A stretch of DNA of 64,000 nt from Capra hircus (lineage: Eukaryota > Chordata > Mammalia > Artiodactyla > Bovidae), in NCBI RefSeq assembly GCF_001704415.2, contig NC_030831.1:48265295-48329294 (forward strand). Direction: 5' to 3'. Below the pieces are notes generated by a model. That model had not been told where the DNA came from. It saw only the letters and a program-made list of their open reading frames with translations, and made no database searches. Shown in pieces: positions 45,500 to 58,341 of the stretch (position 1 is its first letter; each line of letters opens with the position of its first letter). The position numbers were made by a program, and so were the translations under genes.

Positions 45500-46390
45500 A
45501 AAGGAAAGGAAGAAGAGACGACAAGCCCAGATAATTTCCCATACATTTTTTCAAAACTTGGAAGATAATTCTTTTGAATACACTCAGAGCACAGAAAAAA
45601 GTAAACCAACTAACCCATCGTATGAGATTAATATGATTCTCATTGCAAAAGCAAACTAAGGTATACAGGTCATGAAAAGTAAAAAATCAGATTCACATCA
45701 TAAACTTGGATGAATACAGCAGTCCTAAATTAACTAATTAACAAATTGAAGAGAGCCATGTACAAAGAAAACTGAATCATAATCAAGTAGGATTTAATAT
45801 AGGAATATAAGGATGGTTTAAAAGCTCAGAAAATCATTTTTATTGAAGTATAATAGTTTCTGCTGTACAATTAAGTACAATTAAGTGAATCAGCTTTAGG
45901 TATACATAGATTCCCTCCTTCCTGGACCTCCCACCCATCTAGGTCATCACAGAGCACCGAACTGAGCTTCTGGTGCTTTGTAGCTGGCTATAAAGCGCTG
46001 AAAATCTTTTAATGTATTACACTGTATTAACTAATTATAGGAGAAAATTGATATGCTCATGTCAATGCTGAAAAACCATTAAGTAAACATTAAATATACT
46101 TCAACAGGCATTCATGATAAAGAAGTATTGGCAAACCAGAAATGATAGAGAACTTTATTAACAGGACAAATAGACTCTATCAAATTATTAGGATAAGAAA
46201 GTGCAGGAAACTTTCATGTAAGAACAACATAAAATTAATGCATTTCTATAAATCAGTAATAGACAATTAGAAAATGTAGTGAAGAAAACAGCTCATTCAT
46301 TAGAGCAATACAGTTTAGCAGGAACATAAGACTAAATTTGATAGAAGAAAAATGACCAAGATCTTCACAAAGAAATTTACAAATCTCAGT
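45500..46390 (+). mobile_element. Old L1M ORF2 relic
   Basis: 'aaccaactaacccatcgtat', 'atcaagtaggatttaatata' and 'caggcattcatgataaagaa' follow L1 ORF2 around its RT domain. All frames are broken. A younger L1 3' end is inserted antisense at 45836-45999. Confidence 0.68.
45836..45999 (-). mobile_element. Short L1 3'-end insertion, antisense, with target-site duplication
   Basis: 'atttttattgaagtataata' at the left is the antisense 3' end and 'tggtgctttgtagctggcta' the truncated end. GAAAATC flanks at 45829-45835 and 46000-46006. The host is an older L1M, so this is an L1 inside an L1. Confidence 0.72.
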
Positions 46391-46399
46391 GGTTATCTG

Positions 46400-46900
46400 T
46401 CACTGGAACCAGCCGCCTTAAAACTCAGACACCTAAAACAATAACATTTTATTTGCTGTTGACTCTAGAGGTCTGCAGTCTGGTCTAGGCTTAGCCAGGG
46501 CAGTTTCTTTGCTGGTCTCACCTAGGGTCTCTCATGTCAGCATCTCAGTGGCTCATGATATAACTTGGCCTCACTCAAGTGTCTGGTGGGCTGGCACCAG
46601 TGTTGTCTAGGCCACCTTTCTGCAGCCACATGGCAGGGGAAGAGTTCCAAGAAGGTAACGGCAGAACTGAAAGGCATCTTGAGTGAGGTGCAGACACTGA
46701 AGACATGCAATAACACCTCCACTGTGTTTTTCTGATAAATGCAAAGCTTAAGGCCAGACCAGATTCAAGGCATAGAAAACTGACAACATTACCCTATAAA
46801 GGGTTGTGGATCCTAGGATGGGAACAGGTAACTCCCCTGACAAGCAACCAGCCACACAAGTCTCTACTGAATGTAAAAGCTGAGGTGAATAAAGGGAAAA
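46400..46900 (-). mobile_element. Possible old LTR (MaLR-like) relic, antisense
   Basis: 'aaaacaataacattttattt', 'gtctggtctaggcttagcca' and 'cttctgcagccacatggcag'-like strings suggest an old LTR in antisense. Highly diverged; low certainty. Confidence 0.3.
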
Positions 46901-47899
46901 GTATGCCTTATTCATACAAATGGGAAGATTTAGAATTTTTTTAAAAAAATTCTAATTCTGCCTAAAGTAATCTATAAAGTTTTAATTGCCATAAAAATTC
47001 CAAGGTCAGTTTTCATTTTGTTGTTGTTGTGTGAAGCTTGATGATGTGGCCCTAAAATGCATTGGAAAGAGTGAAAGAATAAGAAAGAGGTTTATTAAGA
47101 GAGGACTCAATAGTATATCACGTAAATGGGAGTTGTTTTAAAAGAAACATGGTGGAGGGGAGAGAATTAAAGGTAAAGAGAGTGGATTGAACAAATGTTT
47201 CACTTTCACTTCCTCTCGAAATCCCACTCTTCAAACGACAGTAAAGTAAAAACAAAGAATGAGAGAACAGAAAAGAACTCTAGAAAAAAAAATTGTGGAA
47301 GCTATGAAGCAGATGAGAGAGTGGGAAGTAACTTAGCCACTCAGTAGATCCAAGCTAACTGAGTTGTAAGCCAACCATGTGGAAAAATAAGAAGCAATGG
47401 GACAGGATGATAGAGCTCTCCAAAGACTCAGGAAAGGTTGGAACCAGTTATCTCTGGAAATAATGGTGAAGATGGAGCTAAAAGAAATAGTTGGAAGTCT
47501 GGGCAAGACCCAGATTCCCAGACTCCCTCCCAGCTCTGCACAGCCAGACAGTGGCCACCCATCATGGAAGCCTGGAAGACTCCAAACTTATTCTCTACAG
47601 AGGATCCAACAGGAGGCGGTTTCCCTGATGGGGCAGTGTTAAGGGCAGAATTTCCTACTAAAAGCTGGAATATTAGCAAGTATGTGTTCATTGGAGGCGG
47701 AGCTTCAGAGTTCTATTTCAAGCCTCTCCTCCAAGCCAGGCATTCACCCTAGAGATGATAGGAAACAATTTGATCAGCCCAAGAAGAAAACCTAACTGGT
47801 ACTGAAAATCTCCAAGAAATGGTCTAGATTGATCATCTCAGGATAATCTCAACTCACATACCCAGAGCTTGCAATCAGGTTTCTATCCCTATAAGAACA
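46901..47899. other. Unassigned A-rich DNA
   Basis: No gene is supported. Overlapping 81-104-codon frames at 47397-47752 on both strands have no recognised content. The purine-rich character suggests further diverged L1 5' sequence. Confidence 0.35.
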
Positions 47900-49500
47900 C
47901 AAAGACACGTGAAGAAAAACCACTAGCATGAAAGACAGAGGCCTAGATGAACAAATGGGGGAGAAACAAATTTAAGAAGCAAAACTGATCTGAGAGGAAG
48001 AAAACTCAAAAATGTGTTACAATTAATAACCTCCGAGATATGAGAAGATATTTTAACCATAGAACAAGGAGGGATTATTAGGAAAAGGAATGAAGAACAA
48101 AAATTAGTGCTCCTGAGAATGAAAAATATCTTATTAGAAATGAAAAAAAGGTCCATAAAAGGATAGAAGGCAAAGCTGAGGAAAGAGGACAAAGGAAATA
48201 GGATGGAAAATAGGAAAGAGAAGTAAATTAGAAGACTAATCCAGGAGATTTGATACATACACAATAGGAGCTCCAGTAAAGCATGGAGGAGAGGAGTCAC
48301 AGTTGATAGAGGGAGAAGGGAGAGGGGAAGGAAGGAAGGAAAATCTGAGAAGAGAGGAAAGAAGAAAACCTCCCAGAACTGAAGGACAGGAGTTCACAGA
48401 TTTAACGAACCTACCAAGCACCCCAGGCTCCCCTGGTGGCTCGGTAAAGCATCTGCCTGCAATGCGGGAGACTTGGGTTCAATCCCTGCGTCGGGAAGAT
48501 CCCCTGGAGAAGGAAATGGCAACCCACTCCAGTACTCTTGCCTGGAAAATCCCATGGACAGAGGAGCCTGGTGGGCTATAGTCCATGGGGTCCCGAAGAG
48601 TCAGACACGACTGAGCGACTTCACTTTCACTTTCAGTTTTACACCAAACACCCAGCACAATGGATGAAATATCAGGATGAAAGTTTAGAACGTTGCCTAC
48701 CAAGGAAAAAAATTCTCCAAGTTTATAAAGATCAGCAAGGCTTTGGACTTTTCAACAGTCCTACAGGAAGCCTGAAGATATTGGTGAATACCTCCAAAAT
48801 TCTGAAAAAGTACTTCCAATCTAGAATTTCATAACCACCCAAGGTGCCAATCAACTGGGAAGGGGGAATAAAAATATTTCCAGACAGTTTACAATATTAA
48901 CCTTCCATCCACCTCTGCCGAAGAAGCTACTAGAGGAATGTGCCCCCAGAACCAAGCAATAAACTAATAATAAGGAAGAAAGGGGACCCAGGGTATCTTA
49001 CACTAAAGAGAGAGTGGAGGTGAAGAAAAGACCCAGAATGACAGCTGTTCACCAGACGTAGAGGCTTCCAGCTTACAGGGGAGAGCATCAGAAATCTACA
49101 AGAAAGATTCCTCAGAAGACTAAACAGACTAAATATCTGATGATTATGAAGGGGGGAATGAGACAACTGTTGAAGCCTTTGTGACTGAATTAGATACGCG
49201 TAAATAGGAAGCCAAGTAAACAAACAAACTAAAAAGCAAGATAATTATTACCTCCAGGAGAAACAAAAAGTCATGTAGGGAAGGGAAGTCATCATGGCTC
49301 ACTACATGGTTTTACACAGTCAGGTTAACGTGAACCTCCAAATATCCATGTAACCAAAATGATGACCCAACACATTCAGGGGCTGGGAAGGGAGCATTTC
49401 AGTGCATGGAGCAGAGAAATTCCCAGTAGACTAACTTTTAAAACTTAATGGTTAAAACTGAAAAAAATTACGAGGTAGCAATACAAATTTAGAGATACTA
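47900..49500 (+). mobile_element. Old L1M 5'-region relic
   Basis: 'agaactgaaggacaggagtt', 'ggctttggacttttcaacag', 'tccaatctagaatttcataa' and 'agaatgacagctgttcacca' follow the region upstream of ORF1 in old L1M elements. A Bov-tA splits it. It is purine-rich with a GGA-type run near 48300-48365. Confidence 0.6.
48426..48642 (+). mobile_element. Bov-tA SINE inside L1M, with target-site duplication
   Basis: Complete, well-preserved copy. Flanks accaagcaccc (48413-48423) and accaaacaccc (48643-48653) form a duplication with one mismatch. Confidence 0.93.
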
Positions 49501-49917
49501 TTTAGAGCCATGGAAATAAGTATCACAATAATCAAAGCTGAGAATGACTGCTCCCAGGGAGGGAATGTAGGGGGAGGGATAAGGGACAGCGTTTTTCATA
49601 GCAAAGCCTATAAAACAATTTGACTGTGCCTATGTATAACTTTGATAAAAATACAAGCTTTAAAAATAAAAACTTTTTAAGTAAAATGGTGGAAATAATA
49701 CTGGCTTTCACTGTTTTATCAGGCTTGAAAAATTGCAAAATGCCATACAAGTGAAAGGTACTTCATGACTAATGAGCCACAGGGATAATTGCACAGGTCA
49801 GTATTTACAATCTGGTTGATATTTTGAAATGTCACAACTCTGTCATATATGCTCAATCTTCCAAATTGTTTGCGCTTATTTAGCATAACTTGTTCCAAAA
49901 TCCAGGAAGCATTCATG

Positions 49918-49920
<3 letters not shown>

Positions 49921-49964
<44 letters not shown>
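49921..49964. repeat. (CA)22 microsatellite
   Basis: Uninterrupted CA run, followed by a purine-rich stretch. Likely length-polymorphic. Confidence 0.96.
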
Positions 49965-49967
<3 letters not shown>

Positions 49968-50029
49968 GGAAAGAGCAAGAGAGAAAGATATGCGGGAAGA
50001 TCTAAGAATAGCCAAAGCAATTGAATAAC

Positions 50030-50370
50030 AAACTGGCAGGGGACTTACTTTACCAGTTATTAAGATTTTACAGAAAACTGTAAAAATTAATAGTATCGGC
50101 ACAGAAGAAAGAACACACTGATAGAACCAAACAGAGGTCCAGATGGACCCTAATACATCTATTAGGACTAATACACAGATGGAACCCTAAAATGCGACAA
50201 ACATTGAGGATTCAGTTCAGTTCCGTTCAGTTCAGTCACTCAGTCGTGTCCGACTCTTTGCTACACACTCTGAAAAATGAGTTAAATAATTGACTAAATG
50301 GAAAAACTAATATCAAATGTAGCGTCTTGTTTTTTTGGAGAGAAACCTGAGACAAATAGCAAGATTTAAG
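50030..50370 (+). mobile_element. Old L1M ORF2 relic
   Basis: 'gatagaaccaaacagaggtc' and 'gagagaaacctgagacaaat' resemble L1 ORF2 near its C-terminal third. Interrupted by a BovB end. Confidence 0.42.
50211..50264 (-). mobile_element. Very short BovB 3' stub, antisense
   Basis: 'ttcagttcagttccgttcag' and 'cagtcgtgtccgactctttg' are the antisense terminus shared by BovB and Bov-tA. It is an extreme 5' truncation of about 50 bp. Confidence 0.75.
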
Positions 50371-53009
50371 ATTTTTTAAGCTGAATGAGAGTTAGGTGAA
50401 AACATAAAAGCAAATAGAACTTCCCCCTGGATGCTTTGTGGTTGGTTACTGAACGCAGGGCAAGAAGGGGACCGCAAGGGCAGGGAGAAAGCAGCCAAGA
50501 AGAGACTGGAGGCTGCTGCAAGAGCAAGGGAAAGAGCTGATGTGTATTTCAATAAAAGATGGTGGCTCTGGGGATAGAGACATCTATCCCATGTCACACG
50601 GCTTTGGCTCATCCAGCAGACATTCCTAAGGGAGACTTGATAAAACCTAGAAAGTGATTGGATTCTGGTAATCAGAGAAAGGAAGAGTCAACAGACTCCT
50701 GGGTACCTAGCTAATAAGTCAGCCTGGATTTACAACCGCTTTAGGTGGGATATAATCATTTCCATTGCGGATATGCTTAAATCTGAGGCTGTTACAGAAT
50801 TTTAGGTGGAGCTGTCTAATAAGGAGTGGTAAAGACAAAGTATGCAGTTCAGGAGAGAATTGGAGCTGGAAACAGATTCGGAGAGAGCATCCTTGCTGCC
50901 TGGAATTAAGTCCCCGTTACATGCTACCATAATCCTGCCTCCCTTTCCATCACAGAGCTGTCATCATCAACTGCGGCTACTTGACGTCTCCTCACTAGGC
51001 TGTAAATCTTGAGAAGACGAGGAGTTTGTCTTGTTCTCTGCTGTATCGCAAAGTGTCTAGCACTTACTAGGTCCTTTATTCAAGAAGGGAAGATGAGGAA
51101 AGGCAGAAGCTTGGGGAACACCAAAACCTATGGGACTGGCAGCAAGAGAAGACCATCAAAGAGGCAGTCAGAGTAATCCCCAGAATAAAAGAAGAACCGC
51201 GGGATGAGCATTCGCAAGCAGCCAAGATGCTCCTGTAGAGGCTTCCCACTTGCCCCACTCCAGCTCTTCGTCGAGAAGCTTCCCCATCCACAGTCCAGGG
51301 ACCAGGTCACTCTCCTTCCTCGAGTGGCTGATCAGAACAAAGATGGACAGTTAACAGTTGTGTCCATCCGTCAGTGATGAGGTATTGAGGGTAACTCGAG
51401 GGAGAGCAAAGTCAGCATCCTGAGGAGCTGAAGCCACAAGTCATCCTGGGGGAGCAGGGCCTCAGGGCGAGCAGAGGAAGCCAATAGCAGAGGGAGAAAG
51501 GGAATGAATGAACACAGTCTCCACTCCCAGTAACTTTCCAGCTCTAGCCCCTGTAAGACCTGCCCTGACCCTAAGTTTTACGGGACCCAGTAAACCTCTT
51601 TTTTTCCTGAGCTACTTTGAGTGGACTTCTGTCCTTTCTAGCCACCCAGATTGAACTAGAACTGTCTTTATTATATCTATCTCTCTATCTATAGATGTAT
51701 CTACAGATGGATAGATATAAACTATATATGTATGATATAGATAACAATTTTAAAAGAAATCAATTGTCCATGGACTCACGAAAATCTTTACCTTTACTGG
51801 AGATTGTTGACAACCCTCTACTTATATTAAAAATATAATCTTTACTTGCACTTGAAAAACTCCTGTTTAGAATTTAGAGCTAGAAGGAAGTTTAGAACCT
51901 GCCAAAGAGGGAGGGACTTGATTGCCTGCAGACATATGCTGCTTAGGGGCCTAGGAGGGACTTCATTCCAAAAGTACAGACTCCCAGGGATCTTGCCACC
52001 AACGTCCCCCATTCCCCTAACTCTAGTCTCAAGGAAACAAGTGCCAATCACTGCATGATGGTGCTGAGTACTCAGCCTCAGCAGTGCTCCAAATCCAACT
52101 CTAAGAAGAAACACTCAAACCAGTGGCCAGTTTCTCTGTAGCAGGACCCCTCCACCAGGAAGGTGGCCTAAATAAGGGCAAACCTGCAGAGGATGGCCTC
52201 TGATAGCTGCTCCGTTACAGTCAAATGCCGAGAAAGATTCGATTTATTGAAATCCTGTGTTCCTTCTGTGCGTTTTGAAAGTCACGTCTGGCGCTCAACT
52301 CAGAACCGAGATTTCGTCCTGGATGAAAGCAGTGGGATGGCGTGTGCTCAGGGTTGGAAACTCCTCTGAACCATGCTCCCAGCCCTTCCAAACTGGTCCA
52401 GGAGGTCCCGCCATGGTTGACTTCCTCCTACACAGCCAATTGAAACATGGCATCCTGCCAAGAAATGTGGGACCATCAGATCCCAGGGTCTCAGATCCAG
52501 GTTCTGGGGGCAGAAGACAGATCTCCTGCCAAGGTCTCCAAACCTGGCTCCTCCCGAGCTCTTGTCCTGGCCTCCTCTTTGGAAAAGGGGACATCAGTCT
52601 TCAGCTGATTTCTGACGTGGGTCGGGTTGGAGCGCTGGAATCTGCAGGCCCTCATCCAGCTCGCCTCACACTCTCCGGCCCAGAAAGGCTGGTTTGCAGC
52701 ATCTGGAAAAGCATTTACTGGTTTGGTTGTGGTCTGCCCTGTAGCCGAGCAGGCTCCAAGTGCCACATTGCCAAGCGCCACGTCCAGTACTGGCTGCTGC
52801 AGCCCGAAAACACTCAGGAGAGGTGACACGGATGCCCACTCATATAGCTGCCGGGTGGCTGTCCTTCCTCCATTCTTTGAACTAAAAAATGTTTGCTTTT
52901 GTTGAATGAAGGGAGGAAAAGGCTGCCATCATTGTCTGAAATTCTTCCTCCAGTAGTCTCTGCAGCAACGCTTCACAGACTGAGGGAAAAGAGTTTAAAT
53001 GAAAATTGG
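50371..53009. other. Mostly single-copy DNA, no supported gene
   Basis: A 189-codon plus-strand frame (52257-52826) is the longest non-repeat frame outside the CpG island. It has no recognisable domain and strong antisense frames overlap it. 51665-51725 is an imperfect TATC/GATA-type microsatellite. Confidence 0.38.
50960..51085 (+). mobile_element. L2 LINE 3' end
   Basis: 'ctgctgtatcgcaaagtgtc', 'agcacttactaggtccttta' follow the L2 3' terminus. Confidence 0.52.
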
Positions 53010-53165
53010 TCTGGCTTATTATGCCATTTATCTTCCCAACCTTCCTAGAAAGGAGCAGGGGCATAGACCTCCTGTCCATTCTGTGTGTGGGGAAACTGAG
53101 GCTGAAGGAGCTGCAGAGACTCACAGCTTCGGGGAAAGAGCCAGTTACAGCAGCAGAGCGAGGCA
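53010..53165 (-). mobile_element. MIR-like relic, antisense
   Basis: 'gtgtggggaaactgaggctg' and 'agagactcacagcttcgggg' are in MIR antisense order. Confidence 0.45.
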
Positions 53166-54771
53166 TCTGAGAACACGTGCACTGATGGGTAGACAGAGCT
53201 TTCCTGACCTGAAGGACTCATGCAGTTGTCAGGCGCTCTGGACACTATGGGTGGGGAATTCAAAGAGCAGAGGAACGGAGTCCCTTTGCAACATCAATTT
53301 GAGTGACCCCTCATTTAAGCCTGTACCCCAAACTCCAAGCCTGGTACTCTCATACTGGTGCCCCTAGGACCTAGCACAAGCGACCCCACCCTGGAGGTTT
53401 TTTCCTAATTACTCAGTCCCCATCCCCCTGGCCATCAAAGAACTGTTCTCCCGATCACAGTCGGAACCACACCCTCATTCTTTACTGCTCTCAAATTTAT
53501 GCTAGTCTTCTCTCAACTAGATTGCTAGCTGCTTCTCAAGGGCAGGGACTATGCCCTAGATTTTGGAAACCCCAGTCCCACTGGTTTCCTCACTGTTTGC
53601 CAAATGGCAGGATCACGAGCATAGCCCCAGGGGCAGGGTCAAGAAAGACAGTCCTTTGGAACTTGGGAGAAAGCTGTCTTGTTTCCATTAAAAGCGAAGG
53701 AGGATGTCGGGTGGAAGCAGCCATCTGAAATGACTGTTGACAAACGTGGCTTCCTCTTCAGGCCACGGAAGGTGGCTCTGTACTTAGGTTCACACACAAG
53801 AGAATGGATCTGGGATGAACCCCCTGGTCAGCTGACCCAGGCTGACGCTACCCACCGGGAAATTTTTTCTGCATCACACCATGTATATCATGTGTATATG
53901 TCATGGGACCCCTAGACTGCAAGCTCCCTATGTGCCGGGATAATTCAAAATTCTTTTAGACGTCATAACACAGTATTGGACACATAACTGATGCTCTGTT
54001 AACACTGACTGATAAACATGAGCATCCAACCAAAAAGAGAGTCCCTAACCCAAGCTGGGTAAATGAGAAAGGACCACCTTACAGGTGGAGAGATGAAATG
54101 GATAGCTCTTGGTAGCTCCTGCCAGTTGGCTGCAGGATTGCCTCTATGACTCTGATCACCAGGAAAAGAACCTGAGAAGCTTCTTCACACCTCCACATTC
54201 CAACCTCAGTCCCCTCCCTCCAAGTGGCACCTCCCTAGCACCACCCATATTAAATGCCAGGAGTGAGACTCAGAATCAGGGCACCATAAACCTGGTTCCA
54301 TCTATGCCCGTGAGCAAGTGATTTCTCTTGCAGGGTCTCAGTGCTTACACATGTTAAAAAAAAAAAAAAAAAAAGGAGTCAGCTGGCTCATCACTGAAGG
54401 ACACTCATGCTCGGAAAATCTAGTTGTCTAGAACGGCAGATGGGGTGTCGCTTTCATTCTGTTTGGTTGGTTTTCTTGTACGCATCTTGGCTTTGCATGG
54501 CCATTTTACCAGGGTGGACAACACAATTATCTACATCAAATACCCTTACCCTGCTCCAGAGAGGCCTGGATAGTGCCTAAGGCTGCCTAAAAGGAGATAG
54601 GAAATGACTTTGAAGTCTCTAATTTCCCTTATAAATTCATGTAAAATTTGCATGTTTTCTATATTATTACTGAGTTAGGATAGAAGGCTTCCTCCTTACA
54701 TCTTGAAATAAAGAGCCCTCCAGGAAGGGGTTTATGCTAAAGTTGTTTGAGCCAAAGTACCAATCTGTAGG
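53166..54771. other. Single-copy DNA with L2/MIR traces
   Basis: 53905-54010 looks like an L2 3' end and 54255-54350 like MIR, the latter followed by (A)20 at 54356-54375. No gene is supported. Confidence 0.38.
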
Positions 54772-54985
54772 GGCTTCCCTGGTGGCTCAGTGGTAAAGAC
54801 TCTGCCTGCAGGATTGCAGGAGATACAGGTTTGATCCCTGGGTCAGGAAGATCCCCTGGAGGAGAGCATGGAAACCCACTCCAGTATTCTTGCCTGGAGA
54901 ATCCCATGGACAGAGGAGCCCGGCTGGGTACAGTCCAGAGGGTCTCAAAGAGTCAGACACAACTGAAGCAATTTACCACGCATAC
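54772..54985 (+). mobile_element. Bov-tA SINE
   Basis: Complete head and body, ending in 'cacaactgaagcaatttacc'. A small insertion ('gcaggatt') is present in the head. Confidence 0.9.
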
Positions 54986-56605
54986 ACAATGTACAGGTGT
55001 CTTCAGGGACAACAGAACTTCTAGGGCTAAATATTCATCTTCTGATCCAGCTAAAAATCCCTCATCAGATATTTTTCTTTTTCTGTAAAAATGCAAATTC
55101 TCCTGGGAATGGTCTAAAAGTTAGACCAAACAGAGACGAGGCTGAGATTCTATCCTTGGATCCGGAAGGCCAGTTCCAGAAGGACAGTCTGGGGCTGTGA
55201 GGATTAGCAGTAGCTGGTGAGAACAGCTGAGGATTTTGATAAACTTCCATCAAGTCAACACCATGACTCAACTGTGTCCTCCAGAACAAGAAGGACACTG
55301 TACGGGTCTAGGCACTGACTGGGCAGGTCCCCTGAAAATACTGCGTTCGAAGGGAGCTGGAACCACATCTCTGGGGGACTTGGACTAATTGTCCAGGTTA
55401 GTCTGGACAGAGATCACGGATGTCCATACCATACAGAATGGATGGAGAGACCAGAAGCGGGGCCAGGTTGGAAGAGGCTCCCTATTGTCATTGAGATTGA
55501 TTCGTGTGGCCTCTGAGGGCGGAAACCAGACTGGTGCTCACCTGTTTCAGGTGAGGGCTCAGCAGAGGGAGGCCAAGAGCCCTGGGCAATGCAGGTGGGC
55601 TGCCTCCGCAGGAAGGGAGCTTGCTTATCCTGGTCCGGGAAGAGCGGAGGTGGGAGCTAGCTAGCTGACCACGGCGTGATGGGATTCCATGAAAGAGTGG
55701 GGTACACATGGAAATGCAACCCAAGAGCCCCTTCAGGGAAACATTGCTGTCCAGCTGTGTGGAGCACAGGCAGAGGTGAGCAGACAGCCTCCAGCATCAG
55801 CTCTCCAGGGTTGGCTTCGGTTGCAGGGAGCCTTCTCCCCTGTGGCTCACATGTGTATGACAGGAGGCAGTGGGCATACAGAACCTCCAGGCAGCTGCAG
55901 GACACACCCTGATGGGCGCTCAGAGCCAGGGTGGCTGCGGCTTTGTTGTAGCTGCATGACTGTTGGGCATCTCCCCCTGCCCTCAACCTCCACTTCTAGA
56001 AAACCCTAGCCGCGACGAAAGGATACTGCATGGACTGGTCGCCCAGAGATTCCAGGAGATCATACTCTCATCACTGACGTACACTAGAGTGTGAATGAAT
56101 TCACTGAAATCTTGACAGAGAACAAGTCCATACAGGTACAACTTCAGGAAGTGCCAGCAGGGAGGCCACAAGAAGAAAAGGTTAAAAGACAATGGGCTGA
56201 ATTGTACACTTTAAATGGGTGGTAGGTGAGTTCGATCTCAGGAAAACTTCTTACAATTTTTTGTTTTTTTAAGAGACAATTGAGTTACTGTAAGGTAGCT
56301 GGTCACTCCCAAGCTCTGCTAGGGGACTTTCACTGTAGCCCCAAACCAGGAGCTGAAAGGACACACGCAAGACCCATGGCCCCTCAACCTGGCTGTGTGT
56401 CCCCAAAAAATAGAGCAGGCCTGCCTGGGGCCTGGTTCTCAGTCTTGACTCAGTGACACCACCCACCTCGCTGTGCCCCAGAGTCCAGAGGGAGGCGCCA
56501 TGCTAGCGGCCAGATCCCAGTGCACCATTTTGTTCTCCTGAAATCAGGGTCTGCAGACGTCTCCTGTAAAGGACATGCCCCCCATACTCTGGCAAATACT
56601 TAACC
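54986..56605. other. Single-copy DNA, no supported gene
   Basis: Overlapping frames of 78-109 codons at 55657-56009 on opposite strands have no recognised content. Confidence 0.38.
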
Positions 56606-56886
56606 CTGCTGCTGCTGCTGCTGCTGCTAAGTCGCTTCAGTCGTGTCCAACTCTGTGCGACCCCATAGACGGCAGCCCACCAGGCTTCCCATCCCTGGGA
56701 TTCTCTAAGCAAGAACACTGGAGTGGGTTGCCATCTCCTTCTCCAATGCATGAAAGTGAAAAGTGAAAGTGAAGTCGTCAGTTGTGTCTGACTCTTAGCG
56801 ACCCCATGGACTGCAGCCTACCAGGCTCCTCCATCCATGGGATTTTCCAGGCAAGAGTACTGGAGTGGGGTGCCATTGCCTTCTCC
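56606..56886 (-). mobile_element. BovA2 SINE, dimeric, antisense
   Basis: Begins with a (GCT)7-8 run, the antisense tail, then both monomers joined by 'aatgcatgaaagtgaaaagt' and ends in 'ccattgccttctcc'. Well preserved. Confidence 0.94.
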
Positions 56887-57254
56887 ACTGCCGTAGCACA
56901 AAAGCAGCCACAGACACTACATAAATGGTCCTGGCTTTGTTCAAAGAAAACTTTATTTACAAAACAAGCAATGGTAAAGATCTCACCCAGGGAATACAGT
57001 TTGCTGACCTCTGTCCTAGCATCATGGACCAGCCTACTTGGAACAGAAAAGTTTTCTCTCTTTGAGACCCAATCAGGTATCATGTTGCAAGTGTCTTTCT
57101 TGTCTCAGGGAAATGGGACTAAATGGTCTATATATGTAACATAGATTTCAGTTCAGCTGAGAACAGAGGCTCAGAGAATATGGTTCCTGCTCTCAAGGAA
57201 CCAAACTGAGTTCTGGAGACATGTAAACAAGCAGATAAGTCTCATTTCATGCGC
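56887..57254. other. Single-copy DNA between two retroelements
   Basis: Nothing recognised. Confidence 0.35.
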
Positions 57255-57263
57255 AGAAGAAAT

Positions 57264-57682
57264 ATTGTTGCTGTTCAGTTGCAACCCTATGGACTGCAGC
57301 ACATTAGGCCTCCCTGTCCTTCACTATCTCCAGGAGTTTGCTCAAACCCATGTCCATTGAGTTGGTTATGCCATGCAACCATCTCATCCTCTGTCATCTC
57401 CTTCTCCTGCCTTCAATCTTTCCCAGCATCAAGGTCTTTTCCACTGTGTCAGCTCTTCAGATCAGGTGGCCAAAGTATTGAAGCTTCAGCTTCAGCATCA
57501 GTCCTTTCAGTGAATATTCAGGGTTGATCTCCTTTAGGATTGACTTGTTTGATCTCCTTGCAGTCCAAGGGACTCTCAAGAGTCTTCTCCAACACCACAA
57601 TTCAAAAGCATCAATTCTTAGGTGCTCAGCCTTCCTTATAGTTCAACTCTCACATCCATACTTGACTACTGAAAAAAACCTT
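57264..57682 (-). mobile_element. BovB LINE 3' end, antisense, with target-site duplication
   Basis: Antisense C-terminal domain and 3' end. AGAAGAAAT at 57255-57263 and 57683-57691 flank it exactly. Strongly 5' truncated. Confidence 0.92.
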
Positions 57683-57691
57683 AGAAGAAAT

Positions 57692-58157
57692 GTAGGTACA
57701 CATACAAAGGTTTAGGCTAAAACCATCACTGGCATTGTCACCAAACACAGATCGCTAGGCTGAGGGCTGGGTCCACTGGCCCTTGAGGTGGGCTATTGAA
57801 GCGGCATCTTTAGCCCCTTCCGGTCTTTTTTCATCTACAGAGAACTTGACTTTTCCAGTTCATCTTGGAAGCACGGACAAAGATAATCCCAGCTTGTCAC
57901 TAAGCCAGACCCTGCAGCGCTTGTCTTGGTACAGAAGCCACCAGGAGGGGAGGGCGGTCGTGGCCATCGTGGGAAAGGCCAGGGGCTGGGCGTGACTCCA
58001 GACGCCACATTCCTGTTTCCTGAGCCTCCTCAGTATATTGCAGCTTGTGTGTGCGCTTCCCCCTCTGCTGTGCTACCCGGTACCCTCCCGGGCCCTGTCT
58101 AGGGGTGCCCTCTGGTGGCCTGTAGCCTGGAAAGCTTTGGTGCCTCTTAAGGAAACA
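57692..58157. other. Single-copy DNA, no gene seen
   Basis: Nothing recognised. Confidence 0.35.
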
Positions 58158-58341
58158 GGCTTCCCAAATGGCTCAGTGGTAAAGAATCCCCTTGCCAGTG
58201 CAGGAGACGCAGGTTCAATCCCTGGGTCGAGAAGATCCCCTGGAGGAGAGCATGGCAGCCCACTCCAGTATTCTTGCCTAGAGAATTCCATGGTGAGAGG
58301 AGCCTGGTGGGCTATCGTCCATGGGGTCAGACACGACTGAC
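58158..58341 (+). mobile_element. Bov-tA SINE
   Basis: From 'ggcttcccaaatggctcagt' to 'gggtcagacacgactgacc'. Lacks a few bases before the terminal GACACGACT. Confidence 0.9.

Noticed and set aside
52257..52826. 189-codon plus-strand frame
   Set aside because: No recognisable domain, no promoter or splice signals around it, and an antisense frame of 112 codons overlaps it.
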